From: Chromera velia
Taxonomy: Eukaryota; Sar; Chromeraceae
NCBI GenBank assembly: GCA_018398765.1
Contig: JAHBMJ010000611.1
Coordinates: 8,556 to 44,067 of the forward strand
Length of the DNA stretch: 35,512 bases
Direction: 5' to 3'
The notes under the pieces are model-generated. The model was given only the letters and a program-made list of their open reading frames with translations, made no database searches and had not been told where the DNA came from. How positions within the stretch are numbered: position 1 is the first letter of the stretch; every line of letters begins with the position of its first letter. A program made the translations under genes and the position numbers. This document shows positions 21,463 to 31,176 of this stretch, piece after piece.

Positions 21463-22133
21463 GTTGTCTTTCACGCTGTGTTTTCCCTGGCTCTCAAAAC
21501 ACCAGTTGAAACGACAGAAGGAAGAGATGATGCGGTCAAGTACGGAATCTCCTATTCCTGGGTGTTTTTGTTCACACTGTTGCACTGAACTCACTAAACA
21601 CATTTGCCGGGTGGGTTGATGAGTGAAGAATGCAGAACTGTGGAAAGAGGAAGTAAGGAGAAATCAGGTGTGATTTTCTGCTCTGTTCTCTTCAGCTCTC
21701 TTCTGACCCACCTCCATGAACCAAAAAGGCTGTGGGGAAATGGATTCAATTTGTGCATCCTCGTCAGCTGCATTTCCTGCCTCTCTTCTGTTTTTCGCGT
21801 TCAAGAAAGACAGCGAGAGAAAGAATTCAGCGACTCTGACCGGGCGCAAGAAAGGGAGCAGTCAGGCTCAGGACATGACCATATATGAATGATTGCCTGA
21901 GTTGCAAACTCCAAGAAAAAGCGAAACGGGGCGGCACTGATCGTTGTTCGAAGTCGGAGGGAAACAAAAAGGCCCGAAAATAAAAAAAAAATTAAAAAAA
22001 AAAAACGGGGCGGCACTGAGCGTTGTTCGAAATCGGAGGGAAAGAAAAAGGCCCGAGGAGGAGAGAACTCTTCTGAGTAACTTTTTTGCGGCTTTATGTG
22101 CACATTCATTCGTGATTGGTGATACATGTGTCT
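21463..22133. other. Spacer between the two zinc-finger genes
   Basis: Possible continuation exons of the C2H2 gene cannot be excluded (see that entry). The only structure I can show is a duplicated 52-bp block separated by an A-rich spacer. Confidence 0.45.
21926..22056. repeat. Direct duplication of a 52-bp block
   Basis: Copies at 21926-21977 and 22005-22056 differ at three positions and begin ACGGGGCGGCACTGA and end GGCCCGA. They are separated by 27 bp of almost pure A. The block has no similarity to the other repeats in the window. Confidence 0.9.
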
Positions 22134-23074
22134 ATGTCAGAAGATAGGTGAGACACGTGCATGTATCTCTCCAAACACTCTGCAGAGACGGGCAGAAAGG
22201 CAAAGCCACAGCGGTGACATCGAAGCGTAAAAAGACGTTAGATGGGGCGGTTGGCCTCTGCGTTCACAATAGATCATCTTCTCACTGCCCTGTTTGCCGC
22301 CCCTGGATTCGAACTCGCTATAACTGCCAGCATGGGAGAGCACGGTCTACTTGCAAAGAATGCGGGGGCAGCTCCATTTGTGAGCATGGGAGAATACGCT
22401 CTCGCTGCAAAGAGTGTGGGGGCGGCTCCATCTGTGAGCATGGGAGACGACGCTCTTGGTGCAAGGAGTGTGGGGGCGGCTCCATTTGTGACCATGGGAG
22501 AATACGCTCTACTTGCAAAGAGTGTGGAGGGAGCTCTATTTGTGAGCATGGGAGACAACGTCATAACTGTAAAGAGTGCGGGGGCGCCTCCATATGTGAG
22601 CATGGGAGAGAACGCTCTAAGTGCAAAGAGTGTGGGGGCAGCTCCATTTGTGAGCATGGGAGAATACGCTCTACTTGCAAAGAGTGTGGAGGGAGCCCTA
22701 TTTGTGAGCATGGGAGACAACGTCATAACTGTAAAGAGTGCGGGGGCGCCTCCATATGTGAGCATGGGAGAGAACGCTCTAAGTGCAAAGAGTGTGGGGG
22801 CAGCTCCATTTGTGAGCATGGGAGAATACGCTCTACTTGCAAAGAGTGTGGAGGGAGCTCCATTTGTGAACATGGGAGAATACGCTCTAAGTGCAAAGAG
22901 TGTGGGGGCAGCTCCATTTGTGAGCATGGGAGACAACGCTCTCGGTGCAAAGAGTGTGGGGGCGCCTCCATATGTGAGCATGGGAGAGAACGCTCTAAGT
23001 GCAAAGAGTGCAGACTCCGAAAGGTCTCAATTGCCAGTGGCACCTCCATGCAGAACAGAACGCTCTCTTTGTGA
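22134..23074 (+). CDS. CxH-CxxC zinc-knuckle repeat protein
   Basis: The frame from 22186 to TGA 23074 holds 13 units of 18 residues, consensus ICEHGRxRSxCKECGGS. Each unit offers C-x-H-x6-C-x2-C, a likely zinc site. Similar ICEHGR...CKECGG repeats occur in hypothetical proteins of algae and large DNA viruses; their function is not established, nucleic-acid or protein binding being a guess. The repeat frame has no ATG between the upstream TAG (22145) and the array. A first exon ATG 22134-22147 (donor GTGAGA) joined to 22186 (acceptor CTGCAG) would restore a start and give 300 residues, but the intron would be only 38 bp; a more distant first exon is also possible. A lysine-rich N-terminus (TSKRKKT) precedes a degenerate CPVC unit. 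The other reading frames through the array are also open but are shadows of the 54-bp period. Confidence 0.72.
22325..23011 (+). repeat. 54-bp coding tandem array, 12.7 units
   Basis: Units start every 54 bp from TGC at 22325. Within the array, 22487-22648 and 22649-22810 are almost identical 162-bp trimers of units with variable cores IRST, QRHN and ERSK, so a three-unit block was duplicated recently. Length changes in multiples of 54 bp keep the frame. Confidence 0.95.
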
Positions 23075-23536
23075 TGCGAAAGACAGGGTAGATACATCTA
23101 TGCAATAGACTATGCAATTTATTCATGCAAGGAAGGAGTACGGGGCCGGTTCAGTACAGTCGCTGTATGAGCCTGACAGACGCTGCAGGAAGTCTCACTG
23201 GTGGGTCGAAGGAGGGGTAGAGAGCTAGAGGGCCTGTGAGTGATGGGTTTGGGGTTCCTTTCTGGCGTTCCTTTCGATTCGCGTTCACATGGGGGGAGGT
23301 TGTTGCGGTCGAAATTTTGTTTTTCAATGAAAGCGAGAGCCACTGTGCAAGCGATGACAGCAGCATTTGAGACAGAGGGAGAGGGAGGGAAGCAACGCGG
23401 CCACTTCGATCCTTCCAAAAGAGTTACGGGGTCTCAGTGACTGGGTGAGCTGACTCTCTCTCTCTCTGCGTGTGAGTGCGTGAGTGAGTGAGTGAGTGAG
23501 TGAGTGAGTGATTTAGTGAGTGAGTGAGGGAATGTA

Positions 23537-23587
<51 letters not shown>

Positions 23588-23721
23588 AAGAAAGAAAGAG
23601 AGAGAGAAAAAGAGAAGGAGAGAGAGAGAAAGAGAAAGAGAGAAGGAGAGGGAGAGAAAGAGAGCCGTAGAAAGCGAGAAATAGAGAGCTGACGTGTGTC
23701 TGTGTGTGAGAAAAGGAGAGG

Positions 23722-23756
<35 letters not shown>

Positions 23757-24829
23757 ATAGAAAGGGAGAAATAGAGTGCTGACGTGTCTCTGTGTGTGAG
23801 AAAAGGAGAGGGAGAGAGAGAGAGAGAGAGCGTGTGTGAGTGAGAGAGGGAGAGCCATAGAAAAGAGAATTAGTGTGAGAGGAAAGGAGAGGGAGAGAAA
23901 GAGAGAGAGAGAGAGAGAGAGTGCAGGTTCTGGCAATCCGAGCGCAGACTGAATGAGGGCATTCAAATTGAAGACGGGGCCCTCGCTCGTCTTGCCTGTA
24001 TTGGAACAAAGACACGTCTCCGGTCAGTTTTGTGGCTTCTCTACAACTTGATGTGTCTAGGGTGAGTCAGTTGAATGCAAATTGAAATTGAATGAGACAG
24101 GCCCTTGGCTGAAGTTGTCTCGAGTGCCAGAAGGATGCACTTCGTTCGGCTTCAGAAGGGACTAGTGAAAAGAATAGAGGAACGACGGAAGAGAGAAAGG
24201 GCACGGATGAGAATCTAGTTCTGAGGACTTGCTCTGCGACTTTCTTTTTTGCTTCTCATAAGGCGGCGTTGTTCCATTCCCTGCTCAGTTGTCTGTCTTG
24301 TGTCTCACCGTCCCCCACGTTTTCCCTTTGTGTTGAATCCACGTTTTCTTCTCTTCCGTTCTTTTCGAGGTTTAATTCTGCAGGTATACCACGGGAGAGG
24401 GGTGCTGCATCTCTGTTTCTGCAGGGCCATTCACGCAGAGATGACATGTAAGGAGAGCAAGCAGGTAGCTGGAGAGCCCCTTTCTCCTCTCTCTGTACAG
24501 GCAGACAGCCGAAGAGACATGATGGCGTGTTGGTTCCTGCCAGTATACTTCCTCTCACACAGCTTTTGTTAAGTGAAGGGCAAGGAAGAGAAGAATGGTG
24601 GAGAAAGAAGCAGGAAGAGGGCATGTACAGAACGGTTGACCGTCGACGGGGTCACATAAGGTTGGTAGAGGGTATGGCCGTTGTCTTCATTGATCTCGAT
24701 CTCTGTTCTGGCCAAAACCTGAAAAAGAGGGTGGCGGAGGCTGCGCGGACGCGGAGCATTGTACCACTAATTCAAATCGAAAGGCGACGGCGTGCGTATA
24801 CCAACTAACTGGCCAACTTCAACTTGAAC
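23075..24829. other. Spacer after the zinc-knuckle gene
   Basis: No gene could be supported on either strand. Open stretches at 24527-24808 (plus) and 24256-24624 (minus) have no recognisable domain and no convincing start. The main structure is the minisatellite at 23447-23932. Confidence 0.45.
23447..23932. repeat. Purine-rich minisatellite with GA, GAGT and GT runs
   Basis: Nearly 490 bp of strand-asymmetric sequence: (GAGT)n around 23477-23526, (GT)n around 23540-23569, then GA-rich DNA. Inside it a block starting AGCC(G/A)TAGAAAG...GAGAAATAGAG...GCTGACGTGT recurs at 23663 and 23753, with a decayed third copy at 23853, so the period is about 90-100 bp. Confidence 0.85.
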
Positions 24830-25564
24830 CGATATCATGCAAGTTCTAGTGCAAGTCCCGTCCACATTATTATGAATAATATATGCAAGTGCTGACATAA
24901 AAGTGATAAAACTTTGAAATATTATATATATGTTTGTTATTTTTGGGAGTTAGTGCTAGAATTAGTAGACATTGACTGGTGTGTGTTATACGCCGAGGTG
25001 GAATATGCAATGAATTCATAGAGTATTACAGAGTATATGGAGAAGCCATATAGTAATTAGTATAGTAACTTTGAAAGGAATTAATTAATTAAAAGAAATG
25101 AGATCGAAATTAGAACATTGGCTATAGAACAAAAGATTTATTGGTGTCTGGTGCATGCTCTGCTTTGTCCAGACCATTGCACGCTAGACTTGTTCAATGT
25201 TATTAATCTCATATGTTAATTGACACTCAAGCTTGCAAATACTAAAGTGCTAGCTCGAAGCCGAGGCATATCAACACAGCAATTTTTTTTTTAGGTAAAC
25301 AATTGCTTAAGAATTTGTTTTAATTATTTTTTCTTTTTTGTCTACATGTATCATCTAAACAATACTTCTGCAATATCAAAACAAGTTTTAAACAACAGTT
25401 ACACAAAATTTGAACAATTTTGAATAGTTGTTTATCACCGAATTAATATATATAATTAAAATTTGCTAATCTGTACTAAACTAGCTTAAAGTAGCTTTAT
25501 CGACCATAACTTTCATAGAGTGAATTTGGCAGTGATTTTGACGAAATGCGATCATGGATACCGG
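24830..25564. other. AT-rich island next to the LTR element
   Basis: Strongly AT-rich DNA with stops in all frames and no recognisable gene. It ends exactly where the LTR element begins. The retroelement therefore seems to have inserted at its edge; after the element the composition is mixed. Confidence 0.55.
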
Positions 25565-26042
25565 TGTGGAGTCCTACCCTATGGCGCCGCCCTCTAGACC
25601 CTTGCATGCGCTGTATCTGAATGAGCCCGCATGCCGACGCCATGCTCTGCCGCCGCGTGTATACGTAATCGACTTGCATGCATGTACGTGTCGTACGCGT
25701 CGATCAAAATTGTTGAAATCGAGTCTGACCTTCGCATTCAAGTATACAATATGTTACTCGAGCAACAGATAGCATCGTTTGAGTCTGATGTCTGTTTGTC
25801 ATAGATCGGGAGTCTGAGACTCTGAGAGAGAGGAACAGAGAGGGGCATAAGTAGAGATTGTGTAATGATAGAATGGACCCAGCTGATTGGAATACCAGAT
25901 CGCTCTAGAGCTAAACCTTCTGTAAACTGTTGCCTGAGTTAGTGTTGCTCATGTTTCTTCTCTAGAGTTTCCCTAAGGTTCTTGTCCTCGCTTTACCTTC
26001 TGTCTGGACGCCACAAGGCGGCTGGAAAGGAGGGACAAAGCA
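25565..26042 (+). repeat. 5' LTR
   Basis: 478 bp, TG...CA ends, preceded by CCGG. It aligns without gaps to 28446-28923 (constant offset 2881) with 15 differences counted by eye, about 97% identity. Confidence 0.92.
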
Positions 26043-26045
26043 ATA

Positions 26046-26060
26046 TGGTGACCGCTCAGC
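26046..26060 (+). promoter_or_regulatory. Candidate primer-binding site
   Basis: TGGTGACCGCTCAGC begins 3 bp after the 5' LTR. Retroelement primer sites start with TGG, the complement of tRNA CCA. I cannot name the tRNA. Confidence 0.45.
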
Positions 26061-28445
26061 TCGATGAGTGTCGACTCTCGTTTTCCTTCTGTGATGGAGA
26101 TCAGATCTTTCTTTTGCGCAACAGTTGAAAGCCGATTGCAACGATACGGGCACGGTCAGGCAAAGACCGTAAGTAGGGGAATTCAGCGTCCCCTTGCGTC
26201 CCAAGCTGCCTGGAGCCCTGTTTCGGAGGTCCCCTTCGAGTCTGATCCTGGACTTTGCCTTTGTCCTTGGGTGGAGAACCCAAAGATCGTTGGAGGTCGC
26301 CAAAGCCGATGGTGGAGACGTTGTTTGATGTTGCTCGGGACTTTCGAGAAGCTTGACTTCATTAAGACCACCGCCTACAAGCAGATCACAATCCAAACGG
26401 CCAGTCGAGTGCTTTCCTTATGTCTGCTGATTCTGCAATTGTCTCCGTCTTCCGGATGAGTGTTGGCTGATCACCTTCACTTGTCTTTGCTGTTGGTTGC
26501 TTGCTTATCTGCGCGAGGCTGACCACCTTCGTGGCCCGCAAACACCTCCAGCGTGTCTGAGTCTGTCTGGACTAGTCCTCCGACAGTGTCCAAACACAGG
26601 AAGACGCCCTTTGTCTCTCCATGTGTCTGCAATGCTGCCATTTTCTTCCGAGAGAGAGCTTGTCGCTTCTGGCTGTCTGTCTGTCGTGTAGATCGTTCGA
26701 TGAGTGGCCGTTCGATCGGGTGTGTGAGACTCTCCATGTGCATTCAACAGACAGAAGGGACAGATGGCGGCGTACCACACGGATCAACGCGGCGACGGCC
26801 GGTGTGCCAGCCCGGGAAGGCCTTCTGCTCTGGGACCCCGATGTGGCGAGCCTGGAGTAGGAAGGAGGGGGAAGTAAGGAAAGGGTACAAAATGACATCG
26901 AGCCTGCTCTCGACGGCAAGAGAGGCAGAAGGGTCGCGGCAGACCTACTGAGAGACAGAGTAGGGCACATAGTGGCTGCCGCCTCATCTCTTGCCGGCGC
27001 TGGCACATTTTCCACTAACAGGGAAGGGAAGGGGAGGGAGAAGGGGGGGGAAGGGGGAGGAGGGGGTGAAAGCGGGGGACAAAGGGAGAGGGAAAGGGCG
27101 GGAAGAGAGGGTTCTTCAGGGTGGGGGGGACGAATCGAATCGAGGCTGGCCGAAAGCATGCAAAGTAGTAGTAAGTAAAACGACCGTGACTGAGCATGAC
27201 TAAAGCGTCTACGTGGGGCTGCCGGCCTTTTGCCCGGAGTTAAGAGTTCATGTATCGAAAGGAGCAGCAAGGGGATGAAACGAGACAGAAAGAAGAGACG
27301 AGATAGAGAGAAACCAGTGGGGCAGTCTGCAATATGTCCGGTCCCTTCCCTCCCTTCCTTTATACAGCCGCTGACACGCGCGAAATGTATTTATGCTCGA
27401 CGAGACGGCCGAGCCCTTCTATCAACGAGAACTCGAAGTCGATCGCCTACCCCTACGTCAGCTGCATATGAAACGCGGGCAGAGGACTGCCTGATTGTCG
27501 CCGCCATATGCTTATGCCCGCATATGCCCACGACTGCCTGTGACCGCCCTTGCGCCCCTGCACTGAACTTGGGGGGGGAGTGAGCTCATTGCAAAGCTGA
27601 GCATCAAAGAGGCGGACTGCGAGAGCAACAAGCCGAGCGCAGCATGTGCCGCGTATTTGGAACTTCTGGAGCTCTTTTTGGAAGAGTGACCTTTCTTCTC
27701 TCTCGGCTTCTCTTCTTTGGGTGTGGCTTGGAAGTCAGACCCCTCATGTGGCTGAGAGCACGAGCACACGAGGGGGCGCTTTAAAATTCATTCACTGTCT
27801 CCTTCTCACTTCCTTCTGCTGCTTTGAAACGTTTCGGGTTATCTCTGGCTTCCTTTTTAATTTAAGAAAAAGAGACTGGAAGAGGCGGAGAGAAAATGAG
27901 TAGAGGAGGAACAAAAGAAGAAGAAATCTTTAAAGAGATATCTAGTTCAACGAGAAAAGAAGAAAAAGCGAGGGGACAGCCCATGCATGTCTCTGTGTCC
28001 GTTCTACATCTTCTCCCTGCAGGGGGATGCCGGTGCTTTGGAGGCCCTCTGGGTTCTCTGGGTATTGCCTCTCCCCCTTGCAGCACGGGAGTTAATGGGG
28101 GCCTTGGTGGGGCTAGCCATCTCTACGCGAGCATCTGCGTGGAGCCAGACGGTGTACCGCCAGGCGTCTCCCTCCGATAGGTCTGACTGGCTGCCGTTCA
28201 CGGCCGTTCGTTCGTTGATGTCTGTTGTCTTGATTTGCCCTTCTTTGCATCTGTTATGGTGCGAGGACGCTCGAAATTTCATTCTTTCGACTACATGCTT
28301 TGAAGTATTCTATTGGTTGTATAGGTTTGCATTATGTCTGGTTGATCATGTTCTTTTGCTCGCCTTTTTTCCCTTTCCGCGTATGCTCGAATGTGTCTGG
28401 CTGATCGTGGGGACGCGATTTTCTTGTCCGTGGCCGGGGGGGATC
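26061..28445 (+). other. Interior of the LTR element, no recognisable coding
   Basis: Open stretches on both strands (for example 26064-26459 plus and 27987-28505 plus) show no gag or pol motif. A G-rich tract with many short G runs lies at about 27018-27130. The interior could be captured host sequence or decayed element sequence. Confidence 0.5.
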
Positions 28446-28923
28446 TGTGGAGTCCTACCCTATGGCGCCGCCCTCTGGACCCTCGCATGCGCTGTATCTG
28501 AATGAGCCCGCATGCCGACGCCATGCTCCGCTGCCGCGTGTATACGCAATCGACTTGCATGCATGTACGTATCGTACGCGTCGATCAAAGTTGTTGAAAT
28601 CGAGTCTGACCTTCGCATTCAAGTATACAATATGTTACTCGAGCAACAGATAGCATCGTTTGAGTCTGATGTCTGTTTGTCATAGATCGGGAGTCTGAGA
28701 CTCTGAGAGAGAGGAACAGAGAGGAGCATAAGTAGAGATTATGCAATGATAGAATGGACCCAGCTGATTGGAATACCAGATCGCTCTAGAGCTAAACCTT
28801 CTATAAACTGTTGCCTGAGTTAGTGTTGCTCACGTTCCTTCTGTAGAGTTTCCCTAAGGTTCTTGTCCTTGCTTTACCTTCTGTCTGGACGCCACAAGGC
28901 GGCTGGAAAGGAGGGACAAAGCA
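28446..28923 (+). repeat. 3' LTR
   Basis: Second 478-bp LTR, TG...CA, followed by the CCGG target duplication. It is preceded by GGGGGGGA and ATC, a short and imperfect polypurine tract. Confidence 0.92.
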
Positions 28924-29067
28924 CCGGTTTTTATGCATGCATGGAGACCAACATGCATATCCTCGTTTCAGCTCATCTACTTCCCAACCCACTTTTGCCG
29001 GCTTTGATCAATTTTAGTCCCTGATCGATGCAAATTGTGCGTACTGTATATAGTCATGCAATCATAC

Positions 29068-30621
29068 CTATTGGAACTCAGAATCAAACGGCAATTTCAT
29101 CTTAAATGGCGGTAACAACGAAAATTCCATATCGTCGTCTGACTCACCGCAAACCCGCAAATATCTCCTCGCACTCTTTCTTTCACTCCTCTTTTCCTTG
29201 TCTTTTTTCCGTTTGTCATCAGAACGATGCTTAGCCTTCGTACGGGCTGAGCCACGAGTCAATTTCTTCTCATTATTCTTCTTCGGTGTCTCTGTTCTAG
29301 TGCAGCAATTTTCTTTCTTGTCAGACTCAGCATCGTTCTGAGCGTTCGACTTGCAGACCGCCGTGCGAGACCAAGGCTGTGGACTCCCAATGGCTTGCAT
29401 TCCCTTAGGACGCTCAGAAGAAGACAAATACAGGTCATCGGGGTTAGAGTAGCGAGAGGGTCTCCACCAATTTTTTCCCTACTTGCGCTGCTCTCGTGGA
29501 CCCCCCTTGATCAAAAGGGGCTCACGGCAAGGTGGTCCCTTCCGGCTCTTGTACTTTTCTTCAGGTCTATGAATCTCCTCAAACCTAAGCAAAGTCCATC
29601 CGGCATGAACACTGTTCGGAATTTGAGCCCGGAATCCTCTAAACTTCGAGCAAATAATGTCTGTCGTACTAACATCGACCAAAAACTTGTAGCGCCCGTC
29701 TATGTTGATTTGGCTTCGGAGATATCGATTCTTCGGATGGAGATCCCATTTTCTCATGCAGATCGCCCTGCGGAAAAATATGACTCGTTGCACACGCTTT
29801 TGTAAACTTGCTTCGACCAGAATCCAGTAGATCCGGATATGACCTGCATATTCTGTTTCTTTCAGCACCTTCTGCCGGTACTCGTTTGCATCCAGATCTC
29901 CACTGTCCTTTAGAGCTTTCAAAAGGAGCCTGACCACCTTAGGAACGCAGCGGGGTGGCGCGTCCCAATTCTAAGAAGCCTTTATACAGGCCCAAACAAG
30001 TGCCTCACCCACATTGCCGGCATTCACCTCAAGCAGTCGTTTGACTATCAAATAATGACCACCACTGGAGGCAAGCGTGAGCGGTGAAATAAACTGTTCG
30101 ATTCAATGATTGGACGTGTTGGTCTCCCAACGATGCCTGTTCACGTCTGCACCCCAATGCAACAGCACCTCTACAGTCTCCCTGTGATTGTATTGACAAG
30201 CTGATATGAGAGCAGTCGAGACCCCCGCATTCACCTTTGCACCCGCTTTCAACAATATTCCTACAGTCTCCACGTCACCCCGCTCACATGCAAACATCAG
30301 CACAGTCCGGCCGTAGCTCTCTTCTACGTTCACGTCAACCCCACTCGAAATGAGATACCTCAGAAGCCTCTTGCAGTCTCTTTCAACTGCTTGCTGGAGC
30401 GCATACTCTGCCATATGCTGCAGACTCCGATTGATGTCTGCACCGAGGTGGAGAAGGAGCAGCAGGTCATCCCCTTTTCCCTCGTTGACGAATTTGTCTA
30501 CAGCCAAGTGGAAGCAGCGGTCAGACACCGGGCAAAACTGACGAACATGCCACAAGATCACCTTGGTCAGCTGGATCTTTGTCATTCCTTCTTCTGGGGG
30601 TGAAGAAGAAAAGCTGTCCAT
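29068..30621 (-). pseudogene. Ankyrin-repeat paralogue with three in-frame stops
   Basis: From ATG 30621 to TAG 29068 a single frame of 518 codons aligns from start to end with the intact protein at 31177-32721. It is interrupted by TGA (30105-30103), TAG (29973-29971) and TAG (29481-29479), with no net frameshift. The first stop aligns with a Trp of the intact copy. Preserved parts are the N-terminal block KIQLTKV...FCPVSDRCF, ankyrin units such as LLHLGADINRS and TVGILLKAGAKVN, the central block KWDLHPKNRYLRSQI...CSKFRGFRAQIP, and a basic tail. The region around the second stop is shortened relative to the paralogue. Likely a young pseudogene, possibly expressed as a truncated 172-residue ankyrin protein. 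Introns removing the stops seem unlikely, since the sequence around the first stop is homologous to coding sequence in the paralogue. Confidence 0.8.
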
Positions 30622-31176
30622 GACGTAAGAAGAGATAAAAAAAAACTACTAGCCTGTTGTCTATATGTAGAGGAAAACGTCCCTGGCAGATCGATTTTCA
30701 AGTGAAACTGCAACGTACCACAGTCACTGACAAGGAGTAAGTCGGACCGAGAGACTGAACAATATTCACAATTAACCTTTTTTCATTTTTGAATGGGAAA
30801 GTGTATACAATCATGCACGAAAAAGACGAAGGTATATATATATATAGCTGTCATATAGCTGTCAGTCTGACCACATTGATCGAATCCGACCGAGCTAGCT
30901 GCATGGAACGCCGCGCGAAGCGAACATGCATGCAGCGAACCTTGCGCGCGCGTCCGGCACACTGCATGGGCGTGCACATGCATGCAGCATGGCACAGCAG
31001 GAATGATCGCGCACGACTCGGCATGCATGGATGCCTCCATCCCTACATAAGTGTCTCCGTTTGAGCAAAGTAGATGTCAGAGCAGAGTCACTGTCTTCCA
31101 GCATGTGCATAGGCGGGCTCTCTGTCACAAAGGTGTGCATTTATGGGCTCGTCGTTCTCGTTTTGATCTTCCCATC
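30622..31176. other. Shared upstream region of the head-to-head ankyrin copies
   Basis: 555 bp between the two start codons, holding both promoters. It contains a TATATATATATA run at about 30834-30845 and two TGCATGCA sites (30927-30934, 30979-30986), with other GCATGC and ATGCAT words nearby. I see no gene here. The frame of the plus-strand gene stays open upstream to 31051, but without an ATG. Confidence 0.55.

Larger units (their letters stand above)
25565..28923 (+). mobile_element. Non-autonomous LTR retroelement, 3.36 kb
   Basis: Two direct 478-bp repeats flank 2,403 bp. The repeats begin TG and end CA, and the tetranucleotide CCGG stands immediately before the first (25561-25564) and immediately after the second (28924-28927), a target-site duplication. 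The ambiguous A at the right edge would also allow ACCGG with a one-base shorter repeat. A candidate primer-binding site starting TGGTGACC lies 3 bp after the left LTR, and a short purine run (28436-28443) lies just before the right one, so the element reads on the plus strand. No gag, protease, reverse transcriptase, RNase H or integrase motif is visible in any frame of the interior, so it needs proteins from another element (LARD/TRIM-like). Confidence 0.88.

Noticed and set aside
22242-23108. Two other long open frames over the zinc-knuckle array (plus frame and minus 22274-22981)
   Set aside because: They are shadows of the 54-bp period; only the CxH-CxxC frame makes a known type of domain.
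23447-23932. CRISPR-like array or satellite from the regular repeats
   Set aside because: Repeats are simple-sequence derived, spacers are not unique and the genome is eukaryotic.
26572-27270. The 232-residue open frame (minus) in the LTR element as a gene
   Set aside because: No ATG at the frame start, low-complexity Pro/Ser/Leu content opposite a G-rich tract, and no domain.
29068-30621. Stop-codon reassignment (UGA as Trp, UAG as sense) to explain the open ankyrin copy
   Set aside because: Other genes here end at TGA, the neighbouring copy uses TGG for Trp, and two of the three stops are TAG.
31051-31176. An earlier start for the intact ankyrin protein
   Set aside because: The frame is open from 31051 but begins with GTG and has no ATG before 31177; the paralogue aligns from the 31177 codon.
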